Assembly (NCBI RefSeq): GCF_000979455.1
Contig: NZ_JJOY01000030.1
Coordinates: 248,001-312,000, forward strand
DNA length: 64,000 nt
Direction of reading: 5' to 3'
DNA from: Methanosarcina sp. 2.H.T.1A.6
GTDB lineage: Archaea > Halobacteriota > Methanosarcinia > Methanosarcinales > Methanosarcinaceae
A program made the position numbers and the translations under genes. Every line of letters starts with the position of its first letter. Position 1 is the stretch's first letter. Positions 1 to 8,455 of this stretch are shown piece after piece. Under the pieces are notes generated by a model, which was not told where the DNA came from, searched no databases, and worked only from the letters and a program-made list of their open reading frames with translations.

Positions 1-1
1 T

Positions 2-61
2 GCAGAAGAAATGGAAGAAATAACTGCAGAAGAAATGGAAGAAAAGGTAAGCCTCTTTTAA
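2..61 (+). CDS. C-terminal end of a Glu-rich protein (partial, cut by window edge)
   Basis: An open frame enters from the left edge and ends in TAA at 59-61. It encodes a repeated acidic octapeptide (AEEMEEIT, then AEEMEEK) followed by VSLF. The underlying DNA is a 24-nt direct repeat. It converges with the minus-strand gene ending at 58 and overlaps it by 4 nt. Too little is present to assign a function. Confidence 0.5.
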   Translation, partial: AEEMEEITAEEMEEKVSLF

Positions 62-1149
62 AGCCTTGCCCCGCTCATTTTTACGGCCGTATCGTAACCA
101 AGCAGTCCTCCTATGAGCCCCCCCGCACACGCGAATGCGAGCTGAAGCCCTATATACCAGGGTGCATAGGAGATTTTCCACTCAACAGGTGCATAGAGCA
201 TGTAAAAAACAAGAGTTGAGACCACACCTCTTGATACGCCGTAGATTACAGCAGTCAGGCGCCTATCGGCATAATCCATCCTGAACAGGAAGACCTGGAG
301 GTCAACAACAACCCCTTCGGCAAGGTAAAAACCCAGCCACATTATATGGGAACCCCAGACAACCATGCTGATGAGCAGGACACAGGTAAAGAGCAGGGTT
401 GCAGTCCCGGGCTTTCGGACCAGCTGCAGGGCCACAACCATAAGGACGACGGTGGGAATTGCAATGACCAGCCCGTCAAACCAGCCCAGGTTGATGAGCT
501 TGCTCAGGTACCGGAATACCACGGCAATAACGGCAGCGAGGAGTGCTATAGTTATCAGGTCAACGGTTGAAAAGAGGTCAAGAGCCCCGGAATGTTTTAT
601 TGCAGCTAAAATGCCGACAAAAAGCAGGAGGCTTGCCAGGATCGTAAAATAAGTCATCCAGGAGGGCGGGGGGATGATGCTGACCTTATGTTCACTTTTC
701 TGCACCCCTTCGGAGTAGACGGCTTGAAGCGTGAAAGCGACCTGTTTTTTGAACTCGATAGAGGCAGGAGGTTTTACGTCCAGAAGGAGGCTTGCACTTT
801 GTCCGGGAGCCAGGTCTCCGATTTCAGCCGTAATTTTCTGTCCTTCTTTTGTTATGAGATACGGCTGGGTAGAGAGGTCGGTTTCCAGGCCTTCCGGAAC
901 TTTGATGAATACGGTTATGTTGTATAGGGGCTCAGTTCCCGGATTCTCAATGTTTACCCGGGCCCTCTCCCAGGAATGTCCCGCTACAAGGACATCAGGA
1001 GCCAGGTTATTGTCAAGGGGAATCTCCAGGCTGCACCCGAGGGAGGAAGCAGATGAGCCTGAAACTGCCTCTGATGCAGAAACTCCGGGAGCCCAGGAAA
1101 CTGCCAGGACAAGCACAAGAATTAATATGAAAATCCGTCCGTATTTCAT
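58..1149 (-). CDS. Secreted-domain / multispanning membrane protein, function unknown
   Basis: 363 residues. The N-terminus is a signal peptide (residues 1-26). Residues 35-160 form a beta-rich extracellular domain of the NEW3/conserved-repeat type, with the pattern IENPGTEPLYNITVFIKVPEG, then a membrane-spanning half (about 165-360) with six or more helices. The membrane half resembles ECF-transporter substrate-binding subunits in length and hydrophobicity, but I see no diagnostic motif, so this is a weak suggestion. The start ATG follows an AGAGGT ribosome site. It is the last gene of a minus-strand run with a DUF3344 protein and a MacB-like permease, suggesting an envelope role. Confidence 0.7.
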   Translation of the reverse strand: MKYGRIFILILVLVLAVSWAPGVSASEAVSGSSASSLGCSLEIPLDNNLAPDVLVAGHSWERARVNIENPGTEPLYNITVFIKVPEGLETDLSTQPYLITKEGQKITAEIGDLAPGQSASLLLDVKPPASIEFKKQVAFTLQAVYSEGVQKSEHKVSIIPPPSWMTYFTILASLLLFVGILAAIKHSGALDLFSTVDLITIALLAAVIAVVFRYLSKLINLGWFDGLVIAIPTVVLMVVALQLVRKPGTATLLFTCVLLISMVVWGSHIMWLGFYLAEGVVVDLQVFLFRMDYADRRLTAVIYGVSRGVVSTLVFYMLYAPVEWKISYAPWYIGLQLAFACAGGLIGGLLGYDTAVKMSGARL

Positions 1150-1238
1150 GTTTTACCTCTTAATCATCCCTCTTTTTCATCACTCTCTTTTTCATCGCTC
1201 GCTTTTGAATTCAGGTCAGGAGGTTATTTCCTCAAACC

Positions 1239-2171
1239 TCATTTCCTCCTGAACCTCAGAACAACCGCCAGGCAGGCCAGAAGAGAGACAATGATTACTG
1301 GAAGAGGGACCTGTCCCCCTTTTGCGGTTTTTTGCTCATGGAGCTTGAGAAACTCGCTATCCGATTCCGAGTCGGAAACAAGGACTGCAACACAGGGATG
1401 GAGATAGCCTTCATCGCCCCGCTCGAAGCAGAGGGTGCTTTCCATACCTTTCGGGGAAACCAAAACCGAATACAGGTCAAAGTACTTGCCCTGGGCGGAA
1501 CTCCCCACATCGCTTCCGATGTTTACGGAATCGAAGTAAAGTTCATCCCTTTCTCCTTCGGTGCCTGCCACAAGCATGGCATAGAGGCTTGCATTTTTTC
1601 CGGGGGATGTGCCTTTAAAGGTGCTTGTCACACTGTCTTTTTTATTCGTATAGGTAAGGGCGTAGTTGCCTTCGTTTATCCAGAACCTGACCGGAGGCAG
1701 AGAGCTGTTTTCGGAAACGGATGCAAGGGTGATGCCGTAGGGTCCCCCTCCTGGGTTTTCAGATAGGACCGAGACTTCATTTAACCCGGCACGAAGGGAA
1801 GTATTGGCATCAAGGCAGTAGAGGGCTATCCCCCAGGCCGAAACGTAATCAGGCTCCTGCCTTATAGCAATTTCATTTCCATTGACCGTTACGCGGATAC
1901 TGTCCCCGCTGTCGTAGTTCCAGACAGGCACATAAAGCCTGGCATACCTTACCTCTCCGGAAGGCAGTTCGAAATACTGGAGGTAAGGGTTTTCCCCCGT
2001 ATACCCGTGCCCTCCATCAACATGTATCTCTCCCCTGACAACTCCTTCTGCTATTGTATATGGAGGGATGCCGTCGCCCTGCCAGCCCCCATTTCCTGAA
2101 AAAAAGGGAAGCAGGAACAGCACTCCGGCTCCAAGAAGCCCTGCTATTAAGATCTTGTTTCCGGTATTCAA
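1239..2171 (-). CDS. DUF3344-like anchored surface protein
   Basis: 310 residues starting at a TTG preceded by AGGAG. An N-terminal hydrophobic segment (7-26) acts as signal or anchor. The body is beta-rich with the DUF3344 pattern: ARLYVPVWNY near 78-87, DSIRVTVNGNEI, then YDLYSVL-like strands. A C-terminal helix (about 287-305) with basic RFRRK tail is a typical cell-surface anchor. DUF3344 proteins are archaeal secreted proteins of unknown function. Sandwiched between two membrane-protein genes on the same strand. Confidence 0.7.
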   Translation of the reverse strand: MNTGNKILIAGLLGAGVLFLLPFFSGNGGWQGDGIPPYTIAEGVVRGEIHVDGGHGYTGENPYLQYFELPSGEVRYARLYVPVWNYDSGDSIRVTVNGNEIAIRQEPDYVSAWGIALYCLDANTSLRAGLNEVSVLSENPGGGPYGITLASVSENSSLPPVRFWINEGNYALTYTNKKDSVTSTFKGTSPGKNASLYAMLVAGTEGERDELYFDSVNIGSDVGSSAQGKYFDLYSVLVSPKGMESTLCFERGDEGYLHPCVAVLVSDSESDSEFLKLHEQKTAKGGQVPLPVIIVSLLACLAVVLRFRRK

Positions 2172-2236
2172 GGTAGCTCATCTCCTGAGATTATATATCT
2201 CCCTTACAACCCCTTCTACAACTGACGATCTCCCTT

Positions 2237-3436
2237 TCAAAGCTGCCTTAAAGCCCTGACAGGATCCAGTTTGGAGGCCCTCCAGGCAGGATAGAGCCCT
2301 GAAAGCACGGAAACGAGTAAGGAGACCAGAATTCCGGCTGCAAGAATCTTGAAGTTTAAGGCAGTCAGATGTTCGATATTTCCTATTTCAAGCCTTGACA
2401 TTAGCAGAGACCTTCCGACCCTGTCTATGAGGGTTGCAAAAAGAACGCCTAAAAGGTCTCCTAAAACTCCTCCCACGGTTCCTATAAGCAGGCATTCGGC
2501 TAAAAACATCCGCAGGATGTCAGACTCCGAAGCCCCGAGGGCCTTAGAAATCCCGATTTCCCGGGTCCGTTCGTAGACCGAGACTACCATTGTGTTGACC
2601 ACCATCAGGCCGCCCACAAGCAGGGAAATACTTGAGAAAAAGGCAAGGACAAGGGTCACCCCGTTCATGATCCGGTTGACCGAGTCGATTTCGTCCTGGG
2701 CACTTGAAGAGGAAAGCCCGAGTTTTTCGACCTGCCCCCTTGTTTCGTGAACCTGCGAAGAACTCTCCACCTTTATCAGGACCCCATCATAATAGTCCTT
2801 TTTGCTGAGTTCTTTTGCATATCCAAGCTTCATGAAGGCCCCTGTATCTATTTCGTTTCCTGCAGGTTTCAGATGACCCACAGGAATAAAACTTATTTCC
2901 CTATCAAGAGGCTTACCGTCTTCGCCGTAAAGGCGCAGCCTTGTTGTTATTGGAGTTCCTATTCTGGCCCCGTCTATTTTTTCCAGTTTTTCCCACAGAT
3001 CACTTCCAAGTACTATCTGGCTCTGGCCACTATCGAACCAGCTCCCTTCGGCAAGTTCAAGCTCATTTGCAGTCCTGTAATCATCCTGGACCCCGAACAA
3101 TTCAAAATAGGTCCCTGAAGGGCTGACATAAGCATCCTTTACATAAGGGCATGCCACTTCCCCGTATTCTTTTATTTCCTCTACTTTTGAGTCGCTTATG
3201 AGGACAAGTCCGTCTTCCCTGAGCCCCGGGGATACCTCTATTAAAGTCAGGTCCCGGGACTTCTGTATCTCTTCGATTGCATTGATACGAAGGCCTTCTC
3301 CGAACGAGACGACGGCTACTACCGTTGCCACTCCGATAGCTATTCCGAGGAGAATAAGCAGGGTTCTGAGCTTTTTAAGGCGCAACTGCCGTATTGCCAT
3401 TGCGAACTCTTCAATCAAACCGTTCACCAATCCCAT
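2237..3436 (-). CDS. ABC transporter permease, MacB/FtsX (LolE-like) family
   Basis: About 399 residues from the ATG at 3436, chosen because an upstream AGGA fits and because the 14 extra residues of the longer frame (from 3478) are Cys/Pro-rich and unlike the family. One N-terminal transmembrane helix (LRTLLILLGIAIGVATVV) is followed by a large extracytoplasmic MacB_PCD domain (about 40-260) and an FtsX domain with three helices near the end. The motif YERTREIGISKALGAS marks the coupling region to the ATPase. The ATPase subunit is not in the window, so the partner must be encoded elsewhere. Members export peptides, lipids or lipoproteins; the substrate here is unknown. Confidence 0.88.
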   Translation of the reverse strand: MGLVNGLIEEFAMAIRQLRLKKLRTLLILLGIAIGVATVVAVVSFGEGLRINAIEEIQKSRDLTLIEVSPGLREDGLVLISDSKVEEIKEYGEVACPYVKDAYVSPSGTYFELFGVQDDYRTANELELAEGSWFDSGQSQIVLGSDLWEKLEKIDGARIGTPITTRLRLYGEDGKPLDREISFIPVGHLKPAGNEIDTGAFMKLGYAKELSKKDYYDGVLIKVESSSQVHETRGQVEKLGLSSSSAQDEIDSVNRIMNGVTLVLAFFSSISLLVGGLMVVNTMVVSVYERTREIGISKALGASESDILRMFLAECLLIGTVGGVLGDLLGVLFATLIDRVGRSLLMSRLEIGNIEHLTALNFKILAAGILVSLLVSVLSGLYPAWRASKLDPVRALRQL

Positions 3437-3838
3437 TTTCCAGTTCCTGCCACAGGTGCAGGGGTCTGACCCACGCATATGAATAGATATAAGCGTAAAA
3501 TATAAAGCTTAAAAATGTTGTAGACAACATTATTTCATAATACAATATTTAAATTAATTAACATAAATTATGGATATATAACTTTTTTGATTTTTAGCGG
3601 AAATGTCCCTGAAGCAAACTCTTCACCGGATATAGTATAGATACGTCTCTCCAGACAATACAAATGAAATTATCAAACAGCTTCAGGCCTTTATGCTGGC
3701 TGAATCTTGTGATATCTGACGGGAATTTGAATGATGCAGAAGCAGATGTCCCGAAATATTTAGGAAAAATTATTAAATTATTAATACAAAATTAATTCGA
3801 TGAGTATAATTAGTTTGACTATATTATGTTTTTAACAT
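3437..3838. other. Intergenic region between divergent genes
   Basis: A/T-rich spacer separating the minus-strand permease from the plus-strand DUF2117 gene. It should hold both promoters; TATA-like stretches occur near 3540-3580 and 3770-3830. No credible gene seen. Confidence 0.4.
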
Positions 3839-5014
3839 ATGCAGATTGGAATAGTGATTCATAACCTACAGCTTATGGATTCTCCCCAGACAGTTAAAGA
3901 CATTCTTACACTTATCTCCAGGGAAAATTGCATAAATGCCTGCCTCTGCGGCACCCTGGGAAAAGTTGCGGCGATTGATGCCGGCCTTGAAAGCTTGATT
4001 GATATCAAGCAGTTTCTGAAACCCAGCGCCTGTATCGAGTCTCTTTTCGAGTCAAACGACCTTGTGTGCCTTCTGAACCATGGCAGGGAGCTTCAAACCG
4101 GCCGGACTTTCGGAAGGATCGTGGTTTCGCATATACAAAATCCTGAAAAGAAACCCCTTATTCAGATTGAAAGGCCCGGATGCCTTGATGGGGAACTCAT
4201 TCCCTGGAACCGGGCTGCAGACCCTTACGCTAAAAAACTCTCCGGCCTTCTGAACCTTAAAATTTCCCCGCCTCCTATGCCAGTCAACACCATAGAAACC
4301 AGCAATCAGGGAAGGCATGTTCTGAGACGAATCTCAACCTTTCCGGGAGCAAACATAATGGTTGAAGGGATTGTGGTTGGAAAAGCTACTTCCTCTGAGG
4401 TCACCCTCGTATCCGAAAACGGCTTTCTGACTTCAATAGAAGGGGGAAACATAAAGGAGCAAGGTATCGAAATTCTCCATAAACATGGAGAACGAGTGCC
4501 TGTTGACCTGTCCGGGGCATGGGTAAAAACCACAGCTTCCCGAAAAAGTCCCGACGTCTGCAAAAGCCTGATGGAATGCAAAACCGAAGGGATAGCGAAA
4601 ACCACTTCTTTGAAAAAGAGTTTTTTGCAGGAGAAAACCCCGGAAGGGGGAGTTAAGGTCATTCTTATAGACCACTGCGCAGAGCATTCATTTGAGATGA
4701 TGAAAGGGACAGGTCTTGCCATTACTGTTGGGGATGACACAACAGAGCTTGCAGGAAATATCTTTTCCAGATTTGGAATCCCTATTCTGGGGATTACGGA
4801 CGGGGACTGCGACGAACTTGCAACTGCAGTGAGCTATGCCCCATGTTCTCTAGTCTTGCGTTTAAAGCCCGGAAAGGATGATGAGTTCGGGAAGAAGCTT
4901 CAGCAGGATATCTTTTCAGGAGAACATGCCGCTTTTTTTGAAGATATTGAGAGCCTGAAGCTGAGGATCATAAATCTTGCAGAAAATTCCCTGGAATCCA
5001 TCTCAGAATACTGA
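3839..5014 (+). CDS. DUF2117 family archaeal protein
   Basis: 391 residues, starting MQIGIVIHNLQLMDSP. The family is archaeal, especially methanogenic, and uncharacterised. The N-terminal third looks like an alpha/beta fold that detects a small molecule or nucleotide (IGIVIHNLQL strand, CLCGTLGKVAAID loop). A beta-rich middle (about 160-240) precedes a C-terminal alpha/beta part with GDDTTELAGNIFSRFGIPI and GITDGDCDE, acidic loops that could bind metal. Its promoter is probably the TATA-like AT stretch just upstream. Divergent from the ABC permease, so not obviously part of an operon. Confidence 0.8.
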   Translation: MQIGIVIHNLQLMDSPQTVKDILTLISRENCINACLCGTLGKVAAIDAGLESLIDIKQFLKPSACIESLFESNDLVCLLNHGRELQTGRTFGRIVVSHIQNPEKKPLIQIERPGCLDGELIPWNRAADPYAKKLSGLLNLKISPPPMPVNTIETSNQGRHVLRRISTFPGANIMVEGIVVGKATSSEVTLVSENGFLTSIEGGNIKEQGIEILHKHGERVPVDLSGAWVKTTASRKSPDVCKSLMECKTEGIAKTTSLKKSFLQEKTPEGGVKVILIDHCAEHSFEMMKGTGLAITVGDDTTELAGNIFSRFGIPILGITDGDCDELATAVSYAPCSLVLRLKPGKDDEFGKKLQQDIFSGEHAAFFEDIESLKLRIINLAENSLESISEY

Positions 5015-5458
5015 GCCTTTGCCTGCACGAACGGAAAATTCGGAAAAATCAGGAAAAACCCAAAAAAACGGAAAACCAAAAAAACGGAAAACCAAAAAAA
5101 CCGGAAAACTCGGAAAAACATCCTTTTGCCTTGTCGAAATTAATATTTTTTCGGATTACTGTGATCCTGAGGTGGAAAGGAACAGAATATTTTAGGGATA
5201 TATAGGGTTAATATGCCAAAAATAATTAACACAAAATATGCAATATATTCAATAACAAATTGTTATATTTTATAATAATAAAAACAAAAACAAATGATTT
5301 TAATATAAGAATATCAAAACGTGTGCTATTTAAAAATAAAATATCCATAATTCTAGCTCTTTTTATCAGGAAAATTAAGCTTCAGAATAGGACTCTAGGT
5401 GTAAAAATCATACATCAATCATGCATAAATAAGGATCAGAAAATATTGAGGTTTGCGA
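5015..5458. other. Spacer with A-rich short repeats and promoter region
   Basis: Positions 5035-5120 hold an imperfect repeat of a GGAAAA-CCAAAAAAA type unit directly after the DUF2117 stop. The rest (5200-5450) is very A/T-rich and precedes the PGF-pre-PGF gene, so it probably carries its promoter. No gene supported. Confidence 0.4.
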
Positions 5459-6616
5459 ATGAGAATGAAACTTGTGTTATTCATCATCGCTCTTATGGTC
5501 TCGGTGCAGGCGGCTACTGCTTCTGACATAGGCGTTGGAGTAAGCCCCGGAAACATGAGTTACAGGCTTGCTCCGGGAGCCTCGGCAGAGCAGTCGCTGT
5601 ATGTGATAAACACAGGGACTGAAACTGCAACATATAACGTTTTCGTAGACGACAACGCTTACGAGAGCTGGTTTACGTTTTCTGCATCTTCTTTTGAGCT
5701 GAGAGCAGGAGAAAATAAAGAAGTTAAAGTAACGCTCAAGGTTCCGGCTTCAGCTGAAGAGGATACGGACTGCAAGATAAAAATCCCATGTACCGTACCC
5801 GGAGGAGATGTCGGAACCGGGGTTATAATTCCTGTCCACATCGAGATTTCCACCTATGAGGGGAGTTCTTCCGGAGCGAGTTCTTCCGGCAGCAGTTCTT
5901 CTGGAGGGGGAGGGGGCTCCCCGGAACCTGCCAGCAACGTAGAAGTCAAAGAGCTCACACAACAGCATGTAGTAAGTGGCAGCCGTGCCAGGTTTAGTTT
6001 CACACAGGATGCCACCTGCGTAACGTATGTGGAGTTTGATGCAAAAAAAAGCCTGGGGAAGATCACAACAATTGTTGAGCTGCTGAAAGAGAAATCTACA
6101 CTTACCCCGGATATCCCCGGAGGTGAAGTATATAGCTACCTGAACATCTGGGCTGGAAACGATGGCATTGCAACTCCGGAAAATATCGAAAATGCTGTGG
6201 TCGGTTTCAAGGTGGACAAAACCTGGGCCAATGAAAACGAGTTTGACGCAAACTCAATCACCCTGGACTACTATGACGGCGAGAAATGGGAACCTCTGTC
6301 TGCAAAGAAAGTGAACGAGGATGAAGGGTATATCTATCTGGAAGCCAAAACTACGGGCTTTTCTCACTTTGCCATAATCGGTGAGAAATCGGACGAAGTT
6401 GAAGGGAATCCGGGGATGGCTCCAATCACAAGAGCAGGTGAAAAATTAAAAGAAACTGCTGAAACACTGGAGACAACTGCAGTCAAGAGCCTTGATGAAA
6501 AAGGTCATGGTGTTCTGGCAGAAATTGAAGGCTATGGAGAAAAACTTAGAGAGCTTTACCTGGATTTGATTCACTCCCTGGAGGAGAAAGGCTGGTTATC
6601 TCAGAGTTGCTTGTGA
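5459..6616 (+). CDS. PGF-pre-PGF domain surface protein without membrane anchor
   Basis: 385 residues from ATG 5459, chosen because GAGGT lies 6 nt upstream; a TTG two codons earlier is also in frame. Signal peptide (1-20), then a NEW3/COG1470-like beta domain (about 25-130), a Ser/Gly linker (about 137-158) and a PGF-pre-PGF domain (about 160-320; SNVEVKELTQQ, IENAVVGFKV, TTGFSHFAIIGE). In this family a PGF-CTERM or other transmembrane anchor usually follows. Here the last 65 residues are instead a charged helical tail (GEKLKETAETLETTAVK) with no hydrophobic segment, so the protein may be released or attached by another partner. Paralogue at 29835-31520. Confidence 0.85.
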   Translation: MRMKLVLFIIALMVSVQAATASDIGVGVSPGNMSYRLAPGASAEQSLYVINTGTETATYNVFVDDNAYESWFTFSASSFELRAGENKEVKVTLKVPASAEEDTDCKIKIPCTVPGGDVGTGVIIPVHIEISTYEGSSSGASSSGSSSSGGGGGSPEPASNVEVKELTQQHVVSGSRARFSFTQDATCVTYVEFDAKKSLGKITTIVELLKEKSTLTPDIPGGEVYSYLNIWAGNDGIATPENIENAVVGFKVDKTWANENEFDANSITLDYYDGEKWEPLSAKKVNEDEGYIYLEAKTTGFSHFAIIGEKSDEVEGNPGMAPITRAGEKLKETAETLETTAVKSLDEKGHGVLAEIEGYGEKLRELYLDLIHSLEEKGWLSQSCL

Positions 6617-6626
6617 AATGCCCTCA

Positions 6627-6694
6627 GGCTAAGGACCCGGAGGCTTTACGCTTCTTAATAAAATGATTCCCGAAAAGTTCTGGGGTCCTCAGCC
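6627..6694 (+). terminator. Long inverted repeat after the PGF-pre-PGF gene
   Basis: GGCTAAGGACCC (6627-6638) pairs with GGGTCCTCAGCC (6683-6694) with one mismatch, 10 nt after the stop codon. Loop about 44 nt. Probably a 3'-end structure, though no clear T-run follows immediately. Confidence 0.45.
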
Positions 6695-7019
6695 CTCGGA
6701 GAAAAACATCCCGCCCGGAAGGCCCAGAAAACCAGCATCAAAAAGAGTCCATTAACAAAAAGCCTTAACCCGAGTACAATGAGTCTTAACCTGAATCCAG
6801 TCCCAACCTGAACTGAAACAAAATCCGGGTATTAGTGAAAAGCTAAGGGCTGTTACCCGGATAAATGATTATAAATAAAAAAATGCGTATTTATTAATGT
6901 CGCTTCCGCCGACTCATAATCCACAAATATATGTCTCCAATTCTCTCTTTTTTCAGGCGGAAGCAGGACTTCTTAATTCTCAGATCCGTAAGGGAAAAGT
7001 GCATTACTTTTTCAAACAC
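6695..7019. other. Non-coding spacer between convergent genes
   Basis: No gene seen. The AT-rich ATGATTATAAATAAAA stretch near 6865-6885 resembles a promoter but has no assignable gene. Confidence 0.35.
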
Positions 7020-7982
7020 TCAGAAAAGTGTTACCGATCCGTCATTATGGGCATTATAGTAATCACTATAGTATACATTGTCCAGCCAATATTTTCCATA
7101 TGTGGTTCCGAAAAATCCGGTAACTTTGGTTTCTGTATTTTCATATCCATCTACCTGATGTCCCGGGATAATGAAAAAATTGTCATCATGGTGGGCATTT
7201 GAAACGACGTTCCCCCCTGGAATTTCCCAGAGCCGTGAATGGTAGCCCCCGGAAATCCTGTATTTGCTGTCGGCCACTCCGTCTCCCGCAACCCAGCTTC
7301 CATCAGGATACGGAAGATAATGGGTGTATTCTACAGGGTTATCAACCCATTTTTGAGCAATTATTACTTTTTTAACGTTGCTAAGACTTTTATCTTCCCA
7401 GACAAGGTTTATGGGGTCTTCCACTTTGTAGTAAGTCTTGAAGAAGTAAGTAAACTTAGAGTAAGTCCATTGGGGACAAGTTAAAGCAGTTGAAGAAACA
7501 GTTGAAGAAGCGGTTATAGAAGTGGTTGAGGAAGCAGTACCCCACCACTTATATGGGTCATCTTCAGTGGTAAGCAATATAGATTCCTGGGTCACGATTT
7601 CGGTCTGATCTCCAGGCTTTAGTTTCAAGCTCCCACTTTCGGCACTAACAGCAATCTCTTCTCCGTCCTCGACTGAAAAAGTCTGTGACCTTGTGAGTTT
7701 ATCTACCTTAAATTTGCCTTTAAGCTTCTCTCCGGAATAAGTTTCAGTGATTTTGAGTTTCCCGTCTTTTTTGTAGTCATAAACTGTTGTCACCTCAACT
7801 TCCACAGTATGAGCCTGTTTCCATTCACACCATTGTGAATCATCAACAGATTTCGGTTCATTACCTTCTTTTTCGGTGACTGTTTTTTCCGGAGTGGCAC
7901 TTGCCGCCGGAACAAGCATTATCCCAAAAAACAGGATCATCAAAAGCAAAACGATAAACTTTGATTTTTGATTTTTATTCAT
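7020..7982 (-). CDS. Secreted protein of unknown function
   Basis: 320 residues from the ATG at 7982, where GGAG sits 8 nt upstream; the longer frame begins at 8006. Signal peptide MNKNQKSKFIVLLLMILFFG with cleavage near ASA-TPE. The middle is beta-rich with Lys/Thr-rich strands, then a Ser/Thr/Ala-rich linker (TASSTTSITASSTVSSTA) and a C-terminal domain with SGGYHSRLWEIPGGNVVSNAHHDD and IPGHQVDGYENTET. The His/Asp cluster (HSRLW, AHHDD, GHQVD) could bind metal or form an active site, but I do not recognise the family. Ends in DGSVTLF with no membrane anchor, so probably released outside the cell. Confidence 0.75.
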   Translation of the reverse strand: MNKNQKSKFIVLLLMILFFGIMLVPAASATPEKTVTEKEGNEPKSVDDSQWCEWKQAHTVEVEVTTVYDYKKDGKLKITETYSGEKLKGKFKVDKLTRSQTFSVEDGEEIAVSAESGSLKLKPGDQTEIVTQESILLTTEDDPYKWWGTASSTTSITASSTVSSTALTCPQWTYSKFTYFFKTYYKVEDPINLVWEDKSLSNVKKVIIAQKWVDNPVEYTHYLPYPDGSWVAGDGVADSKYRISGGYHSRLWEIPGGNVVSNAHHDDNFFIIPGHQVDGYENTETKVTGFFGTTYGKYWLDNVYYSDYYNAHNDGSVTLF

Positions 7983-8128
7983 CTGTTCTACTCCTATTAA
8001 TTTCATAGAAATGGCGTGAATGCAGAGCTTTTCACTTATAGAAAAACCCAGGCACGTATATAACTTTACTAATTTATCATTTTATATATATTTTAAAATT
8101 AGCACCGATGACGGATCTTTTAACTATA

Positions 8129-8413
8129 GGACTTACGCACTTGAGATCTGATATCAAGTACAACAGACGTTGAAGTTAAATTCATCTGTTATACAGTTGA
8201 ATGTTTAATGCTATTGATTTCCAGTTCAACCGCGGAAGTCCTAACCTCTTTTAAAGGAACTTTTTCATTCTCATGCATTACACGAATTTCCTGCATAACT
8301 TTGAAAGAATCCGCAGCTAAAGGCAAATATAAATAAAACAGTGGCGTATCTTCATACATATCAGTAATAAGTATTTGCTGAATTATTCCTGAATTCTTGC
8401 ATGAAAAAGTCAA
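8129..8413 (-). mobile_element. Insertion-element relic (copy A): terminal repeat plus transposase tail
   Basis: Begins with GGACTTACGCACTTGAG, which looks like an element end, and contains a minus-strand frame of 74 codons (8189-8413) ending VPLKEVRTSAVELEINSIKH. A second degraded copy at 41152-41286 shares the end sequence, the segment TTTAATGCTATTGATTTC and the peptide VPLK...EINSIK. No intact transposase remains. The element family is not identified from sequence alone. Confidence 0.5.
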
Positions 8414-8455
8414 AAAATTTTCCTGAATATCGGATCAACTAAAGGGGGATTTTGT

